Of a stretch of 43,220 nt of DNA, positions 34,155 to 40,419 are shown in pieces. The notes below the pieces were generated by a model. That model was not told the DNA's origin. It ran no database searches and saw nothing but the letters and a program-made list of their open reading frames with translations. Each line of letters begins with the position of its first letter. The stretch's first letter is position 1. This stretch comes from Deltaproteobacteria bacterium. Its GTDB lineage: Bacteria > Desulfobacterota > Syntrophia > Syntrophales > JAIPED01. The stretch spans positions 1 through 43,220 of the forward strand of contig JAIPED010000008.1 in NCBI GenBank assembly GCA_021737325.1. Reading direction: 5' to 3'. A program made the position numbers and the translations under genes.

Positions 34155-34283
34155 ATGAGACTCGGAACACTAAAGCTAATTGACTTACGGGAATACTGGA
34201 AGCACGAGGCCATCGACTTCACGAAGTGGTTGAGCGAACCTAAAAATATAGCCATTCTGAGCGATGAAAATAGTCCATCTTAA
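34155..34283 (+). pseudogene. N-terminal fragment of a DUF4268-like / restriction-associated protein
   Basis: A 42-residue frame missed by the ORF track, with AAAGGAAG in front of ATG 34155. LKLIDLREYWKHEAIDFTKW followed by LSEPKNIAIL matches, from memory, the opening of proteins with a LREVWPHEA-DFTPWLAE-type N-terminus that usually continue into a nuclease-like domain. Here a stop follows immediately and rsgA starts 7 nt later, so it is a truncated remnant or, less likely, a small protein. Confidence 0.55.
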
Positions 34284-34289
34284 CTCCCT

Positions 34290-35372
34290 ATGAATAATAC
34301 AACGAAAAGTTTAGAAAAACTGGGATTTGGCGAATGGTTGCAGGGAACAGTTGCCCCTGAAAGCCTGGAACGATTTGCCCTAGCAAGGGTCGTTGCAGTT
34401 CATAAAGAGAGCTACACCATAAGCAACGGTGAGGTTGATGTTTTCGCAGAGTTGGTAGGTAAAATGCTCTTTAGCGCTTCATCCCCGACTGACTATCCGT
34501 CAACGGGTGATTGGGTTTTGGTTAATTTTTACGATGAAAATACATTCGCCGTCATTCACGAAGTATTACCCCGGAAGTCGCTGTTAAAAAGAAAAACTCC
34601 CGGCAAAAAAGTTGATTTCCAGTTAATTGCCGCCAATATTGATGTCGCATTGATTGTTCAGTCCCTCAATGAAGACTTTAATCTTCGGCGGCTCGAACGC
34701 TATCTTGTCATGGTTAACGATGCCAATATCCAGCCAATTGTACTGCTAAGCAAGAGCGATCTGCTGATTAGCGAGGAAATTACGGAAAGAATTGCCGAAA
34801 TTCACGCAATTATGCCGAGCTTGTCGGTACTACCATTCAGCAACGATACCGAATCTGGGCTGGAGGGTTTGCGCGCAATCATGAAGGCGGGATGGACTTA
34901 TTGCCTGTTGGGTTCTTCGGGGGTTGGCAAAACGACGCTAATCAACAAGCTGTTAGGTGAAGCAAAATTCAAAACGAAGGAAGTCAGCAGGAAGGAAAGT
35001 AGAGGAAGGCACTCTACAACACACCGACAACTTATTCTGTTGGATTCTGGGGCAATGATGGTGGATACGCCGGGCATGCGTGAGCTGGGTAATTTTTCTG
35101 TTGATAGTGGGATGGATGAGACCTTTTCCGAAATAAAATTTCTCTCGGAGCAGTGCCGTTTTAACAATTGCACTCATACCAACGAAAAGGGCTGCGCGGT
35201 ATTAGATGCCGTGGAGAAGGGGCAACTCTCTGCGGAGAGATACCGCAACTACATCAAGATGAACAAGGAATCCGCCTACAATGAGATGTCATATCTCGAA
35301 AAAAGGAAAAAAGAGCAGCAGTTTGGCAAATTTTGTAAGACGGTGATGAAGCAACAAAAAAACCAAAAATAG
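34290..35372 (+). CDS. rsgA: Small ribosomal subunit biogenesis GTPase RsgA
   Basis: 360 residues. An OB-fold (about 15-105) is followed by a circularly permuted GTPase with motif order G4 (LLSKSD, about 152-157), G1 (GSSGVGKTTLINKL, about 206), G2 (the conserved GRHSTTHRQL) and G3 (DTPGMRELG). A zinc-binding C-terminus follows (EQCRFNNCTHTNEKGC, Cys-x4-Cys-x-His-x5-Cys spacing as seen). It assists 30S maturation. The protein looks intact, although it is surrounded by accessory genes and has no good ribosome-binding site. It may be a second, acquired copy; long, slightly divergent RsgA forms are common on mobile DNA and in Bacteroidota-like lineages. Confidence 0.92.
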   Translation: MNNTTKSLEKLGFGEWLQGTVAPESLERFALARVVAVHKESYTISNGEVDVFAELVGKMLFSASSPTDYPSTGDWVLVNFYDENTFAVIHEVLPRKSLLKRKTPGKKVDFQLIAANIDVALIVQSLNEDFNLRRLERYLVMVNDANIQPIVLLSKSDLLISEEITERIAEIHAIMPSLSVLPFSNDTESGLEGLRAIMKAGWTYCLLGSSGVGKTTLINKLLGEAKFKTKEVSRKESRGRHSTTHRQLILLDSGAMMVDTPGMRELGNFSVDSGMDETFSEIKFLSEQCRFNNCTHTNEKGCAVLDAVEKGQLSAERYRNYIKMNKESAYNEMSYLEKRKKEQQFGKFCKTVMKQQKNQK

Positions 35373-35466
35373 CGCGGCAGAGGCCTTTGTAGAACTCATC
35401 CATCAAATAGCTGCTGGTATTCTGACCCATGCGCAGGAGAAGAAAAAAGCAACAAGGGAGATATTA

Positions 35467-37569
35467 ATGTCAGTACAGACGCATCAGCAGACCGCCAATT
35501 TTATCTGGAATATTTGTAATCTGCTTCGTGGACCATATAAACGCAACGAATACCGCAAGGTTATTCTCCCTTTGACCATATTGCGTCGCTTTGATTGCAT
35601 TCTTGAGCCGACTAAAAACGAAGTGCTTATAGAGTTCGCCAAACTCAAGGGAAAATCAGAGAACATAATCAGCGCACAATTGAGAACAATAACTGGTGTT
35701 CCCTTTTATAACCTTTCCCCGCTGACATTCAAACAATTGCTGGATGATCCGAATCAGATAGCGCCGAACCTGAACAGCTATATCAATTTATTCTCTCCTA
35801 ATGTGCGGCAGATATTTGAAAAGCTGGAATTCAGTACGCAAGTATCCAAGATGAACGAGAAGAATCTGCTGTTCCATGTGGTCAAAAAATTCGCTTCTAC
35901 TGAAGTCGATTTGTCTCAGACCAATATCGACAACTTGCAGATGGGCTATGTGTTTGAAGAGCTGATAAGAATAGGCGCGGAGCAATCGAACGAAGAGGCG
36001 GGGGAGCACTTTACCCCGCGTGAAGTTATTAAGCTTATGGTTAATCTGTTACTATCTCCTGAAACAGACCTGCACAAAAGCCATGTCGTAAAAACAATCT
36101 ACGACCCAGCCTGCGGCACTGGCGGTATGCTTTCCGTGGCCGAAAACTATATCCGCAAATTGAATACCCAAGCCCAGCCGCATTTGTTTGGTCAGGACTG
36201 GAATGACGAAGCCTACGGCATTTGCCGTGCCGATATGCTGATCAAGGGTGAAGACTCCGATAATATCAAGCCGAACTGCACTTTTGAGGAAGATGGTTTT
36301 CCTCAAGCAAAATTTGATTACATGTTGGCCAATCCGCCCTTTGGCGTAGAATGGAAGCAGCAGCAAAAATCCATTGAAAATGAAGCCAAGACCCTGGGTT
36401 ACGATGGCCGCTTTGGCGCGGGCACGCCCCGTATCAACGACGGTTCGTTGCTGTTTCTTCAGCACATGATTTCCAAGATGCGTAGCTTTGCGGAGGGCGG
36501 AAGCCGTATCGGGATTGTCTTCAATGGTTCGCCGCTCTTTACCGGCGATGCGGGAAGCGGGGAATCCAATATCCGCCAATGGATTATTGAGAATGACTGG
36601 TTAGAAGCGATTGTTGCCCTGCCGGATCAGCTTTTTTATAATACGGGCATTGCTACCTATATTTGGATTGTTACCAACCGTAAAGAAAAACGCCGCACGG
36701 GCAAGATTCAGCTAATAGATGGGCGAGAGTTTTTTGTAAAAATGCGCAAGAGTCTGGGAAACAAGCGTAACCAGATTGGCGATGGCGAAGAAAACAGACC
36801 AGATCAGATTGCTGAACTGAGTAGGATTTATGGTAACTTTACCCACGACGAAACGCGGACTATTGAGGTCGATGGCATTAAGAAACGGGTAATCGTCAGT
36901 AAAATATTTGATAATAATGACTTCGGCTACAACAAGATCACGGTGGAGCGCCCCTTGCGCCTAAATTTTCAGGCTAGCGACGAACGCATTGCCCTTTTGG
37001 ACGACCTGCGCGCCTTTCAGAAAATTGCCGAAAGCGACAAGAAAAACGAAACCATGCGCCAGCAGGCAATTGAAGACGGAAGCAAACGCCAAGCGGAGAT
37101 CCGAACCATGCTCCATGATTTACAGCAGGCAACGGCGGGGAAACTGTTCAAGGACCGCATCACTTTTTTAAAAGAACTGAAAGCCATCGACCCGAAGTCG
37201 GGCATGCGTCTGTCGTCGCCCGAGCTGAAAGCCATTCTGGAAGCCTTGAGCGCAAAGGACGAGACCGCCACAATCTGCCGCGACGCCAAGGGCAATGCTG
37301 AAGCCGATGCCGATTTGCGCGATACCGAGAATGTGCCGCTTAAGGAAAGTATTGAGGGATACTTCCAACGAGAAGTCCTTCCCCATGTTCCCGATGCCTG
37401 GATTGACCACAGCAAAACAAAGGTCGGCTACGAGATTCCGCTCAACCGTCATTTCTACCGCTACGAACCGTCGAGAACTCTTGAGACAATAACCGCCGAA
37501 GTCAAAAAACTGGAAGGCGAGATTGTGGCAATGCTAGCTGAGATAACCGGCAGCGGAGGGAAAACATGA
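35467..37569 (+). CDS. hsdM: Type I restriction-modification DNA methyltransferase subunit
   Basis: 700 residues. The N-terminal HsdM domain opens MSVQTHQQTANFIWNICNLL. The adenine-methyltransferase domain has motif I DPACGTGGML (about 212) and motif IV NPPFG (about 289). The C-terminal 200 residues are helical and charged and are longer than in the E. coli type. It methylates adenine in the sequence selected by HsdS. GGGAG lies before ATG 35467. The frame is open upstream into rsgA, but the family N-terminus begins at this ATG. The stop overlaps the next gene by ATGA. Confidence 0.95.
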   Translation: MSVQTHQQTANFIWNICNLLRGPYKRNEYRKVILPLTILRRFDCILEPTKNEVLIEFAKLKGKSENIISAQLRTITGVPFYNLSPLTFKQLLDDPNQIAPNLNSYINLFSPNVRQIFEKLEFSTQVSKMNEKNLLFHVVKKFASTEVDLSQTNIDNLQMGYVFEELIRIGAEQSNEEAGEHFTPREVIKLMVNLLLSPETDLHKSHVVKTIYDPACGTGGMLSVAENYIRKLNTQAQPHLFGQDWNDEAYGICRADMLIKGEDSDNIKPNCTFEEDGFPQAKFDYMLANPPFGVEWKQQQKSIENEAKTLGYDGRFGAGTPRINDGSLLFLQHMISKMRSFAEGGSRIGIVFNGSPLFTGDAGSGESNIRQWIIENDWLEAIVALPDQLFYNTGIATYIWIVTNRKEKRRTGKIQLIDGREFFVKMRKSLGNKRNQIGDGEENRPDQIAELSRIYGNFTHDETRTIEVDGIKKRVIVSKIFDNNDFGYNKITVERPLRLNFQASDERIALLDDLRAFQKIAESDKKNETMRQQAIEDGSKRQAEIRTMLHDLQQATAGKLFKDRITFLKELKAIDPKSGMRLSSPELKAILEALSAKDETATICRDAKGNAEADADLRDTENVPLKESIEGYFQREVLPHVPDAWIDHSKTKVGYEIPLNRHFYRYEPSRTLETITAEVKKLEGEIVAMLAEITGSGGKT

Positions 37570-37979
37570 ATCCGCAGATTTCGCAGATGAACGCAGATAA
37601 GAGGGATCCTGAAACTTATGCCATCATTGGAGCGGCAATGGCTGTTCATAATGAATTGGGTCATGGTTTTCTTGAAGCGGTATATCAAGAGGCATTAGCA
37701 ATTGAATTTGAACGGCTAAAAATACCTTTTGTGAAAGAAACAAAAATTGAAGTGAACTATAGAGGAAAAATCTTATCAGCGAGTTATAGGGCAGATTTTA
37801 TCTGTTTTAATACAATACTCGTCGAACTTAAAGCATTGCAAAAGCTAACCGGCATCGAAGAAGCCCAAGTAATTAATTATTTAAAGGCAACAGGATTAAG
37901 TAAGGCGCTGCTGATCAATTTTGGCGAGTCTCAATTAAAATATAAACGACTTGTTTTTAATCTGCGAGAATCTGTGTAA
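37566..37979 (+). CDS. GxxExxY protein
   Basis: 137 residues. The name-giving motif is in ELGHGFLEAVYQEALAIEFE, and a PD-(D/E)XK-like core is suggested by YRADFICFNTILVELKAL. The family is small, widespread and uncharacterised, often within or beside restriction and repeat-rich loci. The first 14 residues (MNPQISQMNADKRD) are a translated copy of a dispersed repeat, so the gene probably acquired its start through that repeat. It overlaps hsdM by ATGA and separates it from hsdS. Confidence 0.85.
   Translation: MNPQISQMNADKRDPETYAIIGAAMAVHNELGHGFLEAVYQEALAIEFERLKIPFVKETKIEVNYRGKILSASYRADFICFNTILVELKALQKLTGIEEAQVINYLKATGLSKALLINFGESQLKYKRLVFNLRESV
37569..37604 (+). repeat. CCGCAGAT...ACGCAGATAA repeat, copy 1
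   Basis: AATCCGCAGATTTCGCAGATGAACGCAGATAAGAGG contains three CGCAGAT units and forms the start of the GxxExxY gene. It is related to copies at 38004 and 38654. Confidence 0.8.
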
Positions 37980-38039
37980 TCTGCGGATAAGGCAAATGCG
38001 AGTAATCCGCAGATGGCACAGATAAACGCAGATAAGAGG
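37959..38039. repeat. CCGCAGAT repeat, copy 2, long inverted pair
   Basis: The left arm 37959-37990 (AATCTGCGAGAATCTGTG... CTGCGGAT) and right arm 38004-38039 (AATCCGCAGAT...ACGCAGATAAGAGG) are imperfect reverse complements around a 13-nt loop. The structure covers the end of the GxxExxY gene and the ribosome-binding region of hsdS, so it could limit hsdS translation. Confidence 0.8.
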
Positions 38040-38047
38040 AATCAATA

Positions 38048-39397
38048 ATGAAAAATAAACCCTATCCAAAATACAAACCCTCCGGCGTGGAGTGGCTGGG
38101 CGATGTGCCGGAGCATTGGGAAGTAACACTGGTTAAGTTTGTTTGTCGTTTTGCATACGGTGATTCACTTCCAGCAGAAGACCGTGAAGATGGTGCCTAC
38201 CATGTGTATGGCTCCAATGGCGCGGTTGGAACTCATTACAAACCAAATACTTTAGCCCCTGTCATAGTTGTAGGGCGTAAAGGCTCTTATGGAAAATTAA
38301 ATTTTTCCCCCGGCCCCATTTTTGCTATTGATACCACATATTTTATTGATAGAAGGTTTACGCAGAATTCTTTGGAGTGGCTTAAATATTCTCTGCTTCC
38401 CCTAAAACTTGACATAGGTTCAAAGGACTCAGCCGTGCCAGGGTTGGCCCGTGAAGATGCCTATGTAAATAAATTTCCTCTTCCCCCTCTCGCCGAACAG
38501 CAAGCCATCGCCGCTTTTCTCGACCGCGAGACCGGGCGTATTGACGCGCTCATTGCCAAAAAAGAGCGGCTTCTGGAATTGCTGGCCGAACAGCGCACGG
38601 CACTGATTTCCGAGTCAGTTACCGGAAAAAACTTGGTTGCGATATTGAAGATTAATCCGCAGATAACGCAGAAAAACGCAGATAAAAACGAAAACCATCT
38701 GCGAAAATCTGCGAAATCTGCGGATAAAATATCTTACAAACCCTCTGGCGTGGAATGGCTGGGCGCTGTGCCGGAGCATTGGGAAGCTTTGCCGCTCAAG
38801 CGTATAGTTGCAATTCCTGTTACAGATGGTCCGCATGAAACCCCAGAAATATTGGATGAAGGAATTCCATTCGTTTCAGCAGAATCAATACGAAACAACA
38901 AAATTGACTTTAATAAGAAACGGGGGTTCATATCTGAATCTGAACATCGTAGGTTCTGCTTAAAATATCACCCGAAACGCGATGATATTTACATGATTAA
39001 ATCGGGAGCAACGACTGGCAATTTGGCAATAGTTGACACAGATGAAGAATTCAGCATTTGGTCACCACTTGCAGTTATCAGGGTTCATAGAGAAAAAGCA
39101 GATGCTATTTTTGTACTTGCTGCAATGAATTCGAAGGAATTTCAAACATCGGTGCAATTGTTCTGGAGTTTCGGAACCCAACAGAACATTGGCATGAATG
39201 TGATTGAAAACTTACTCATCCCTCTCCCCCCTCTTCCTGAACAGCAAGCCATTGCCGCTTTTCTTGACCGCGAGACAGCCAAGATTGATGCTCTTTCCGC
39301 CAAGGTTACGACCATGATTGAACGACTGCAAGAATACCGTACGGCGCTAATAAGCTCGGCGGTAACCGGCAAGATTGATGTTAGGAGTGCCGTATGA
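38048..39397 (+). CDS. hsdS: Type I restriction-modification specificity subunit
   Basis: 449 residues in two half-sites. Each begins YKPSGVEWLGxVPEHWE (about residues 10 and 233), runs through a variable target-recognition domain, and ends in a conserved helix: PLAEQQAIAAFLDRETGRID in the first, PLPEQQAIAAFLDRETAKID in the second. The two domains give a bipartite recognition sequence, which cannot be predicted. Between the halves lies INPQITQKNADKNENHLRKS, encoded by an inserted dispersed repeat that keeps the frame. It lengthens the central helical spacer, which in this family can affect the spacing between half-sites. It overlaps the next gene by ATGA. Confidence 0.93.
   Translation: MKNKPYPKYKPSGVEWLGDVPEHWEVTLVKFVCRFAYGDSLPAEDREDGAYHVYGSNGAVGTHYKPNTLAPVIVVGRKGSYGKLNFSPGPIFAIDTTYFIDRRFTQNSLEWLKYSLLPLKLDIGSKDSAVPGLAREDAYVNKFPLPPLAEQQAIAAFLDRETGRIDALIAKKERLLELLAEQRTALISESVTGKNLVAILKINPQITQKNADKNENHLRKSAKSADKISYKPSGVEWLGAVPEHWEALPLKRIVAIPVTDGPHETPEILDEGIPFVSAESIRNNKIDFNKKRGFISESEHRRFCLKYHPKRDDIYMIKSGATTGNLAIVDTDEEFSIWSPLAVIRVHREKADAIFVLAAMNSKEFQTSVQLFWSFGTQQNIGMNVIENLLIPLPPLPEQQAIAAFLDRETAKIDALSAKVTTMIERLQEYRTALISSAVTGKIDVRSAV
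38654..38727. repeat. CCGCAGAT repeat, copy 3, inverted pair inside hsdS
   Basis: The forward arm (AATCCGCAGATAACGCAG...ACGCAGATAA) and reverse arm (ATCTGCGAAAATCTGCG... CTGCGGAT) face each other across about 6 nt. They lie between the two hsdS half-genes and are translated in frame. Confidence 0.8.
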
Positions 39398-40419
39398 ACC
39401 CCGCCCCTTTCTCTGCGTCCTCCGCGCCTCCGCGTGAGTACTCCACATCTAAAGGCGAAATGGTCATATACCAGACCGCAGACGGCTCCATTACAACGGA
39501 AGTGCGCATGGAAGCTGAAACCTTGTGGCTATCTGAACAACAAATTGCCATGGTTTTTGAGCGGGACAGGACCGTCATTGGTCGTCATATTAAAAACATC
39601 ATCCAGACTGGCGAATTGGAAGAAAAAAGCAATGTGCAAAAAATGCACATTGCAAATTCGGACAAGCAGGTCTCTTTTTACAATCTTGATATGATCCTTT
39701 CGGTTGGTTACCGTGTCAACTCCAAACGCGGCGCCCAGTTTCGTATCTGGGCCAATCGTATTCTTAAAGAACACCTGGTTCAAGGCTATACCATTAACCA
39801 GAAGCGGCTTCAGGAACAGCGGCATCAGTTTTCCCGCCTTCAGGAGTCGATTCAGTTGTTGGAACGAAGCCTTATGGAGCAGGCGGTAACGGTGGATTCC
39901 GCCCGAAACATTGTCCGTGTTTTAGCTGAATTTTCTAAAGGTCTTGAAATTCTTGACGATTACGACAATGAAAAACTAGAGCAAAACGGCAAGACAATGA
40001 AACCTGCGCTTGTTATCGATACGGCCGAGTTTTCCTCGGTTGTTGAAGCCCTGCGCCGCGATTTTGATTCCGCTATTTTTGCACAACCCAAGGATGCCAG
40101 CTTTGAAAGCTCTGTTCGTCAAATCTACCAAAGCTTTGCTGGTAACGAGCTATACCCTTCCATTGAACACAAGGCAGCAATGCTCTTGTATTTTGTGGTA
40201 AAAAACCACTCCTTTGTCGATGGCAACAAGCGCATCGCCGCCGCGCTCTTCCTATATTTCCTTGATAAAAATTCATTGCTTTTTGGCGCAAATGGACAAC
40301 GAAGAATCAGCGACGAGGGACTTGCGGCCCTGACTTTGTTGATCGCCGTATCCAAGCCTGAAGAAAAAAACACCATGGTCAACATTGTCATTACCGTGTT
40401 GAATCGGAGCAATCAATGA
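39394..40419 (+). CDS. RhuM-family protein with C-terminal Fic/Doc domain
   Basis: 341 residues. After about 22 residues from a repeat comes a RhuM/KilA-N-like DNA-binding region (LWLSEQQIAMVFERDRTVIG, YNLDMILSVGYRVNSKRGAQ, FRIWANRILKEHLVQGY). A coiled stretch follows, then a Fic/Doc fold with NHSFVDGNKRIAAALFLYFL. The motif HxFxDGNKR has Lys where AMPylating Fic enzymes have Gly, as in the Doc toxin, which phosphorylates EF-Tu. The start may really be ATG 39460 (GEMVIYQTADG). It overlaps hsdS and hsdR by ATGA at both ends, so it is made with the restriction enzyme. A guard, toxin or regulatory role for the RM system is inference. Confidence 0.88.
   Translation: MNPAPFSASSAPPREYSTSKGEMVIYQTADGSITTEVRMEAETLWLSEQQIAMVFERDRTVIGRHIKNIIQTGELEEKSNVQKMHIANSDKQVSFYNLDMILSVGYRVNSKRGAQFRIWANRILKEHLVQGYTINQKRLQEQRHQFSRLQESIQLLERSLMEQAVTVDSARNIVRVLAEFSKGLEILDDYDNEKLEQNGKTMKPALVIDTAEFSSVVEALRRDFDSAIFAQPKDASFESSVRQIYQSFAGNELYPSIEHKAAMLLYFVVKNHSFVDGNKRIAAALFLYFLDKNSLLFGANGQRRISDEGLAALTLLIAVSKPEEKNTMVNIVITVLNRSNQ
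39402..39437. repeat. CTCTGCGTCCTCCGCGCCTCCGCG repeat at start of RhuM-Fic gene
   Basis: CCTTTCTCTGCGTCCTCCGCGCCTCCGCGTGAG is a dispersed-repeat type seen in many genomes; its reverse translation gives the familiar RGGAEDAEK peptide. It encodes residues 4-14 of the ORF as listed. Confidence 0.65.

Noticed and set aside
35374-35466. In-frame upstream extension of hsdM
   Set aside because: The frame is open into rsgA, but HsdM similarity and a GGGAG site support ATG 35467.
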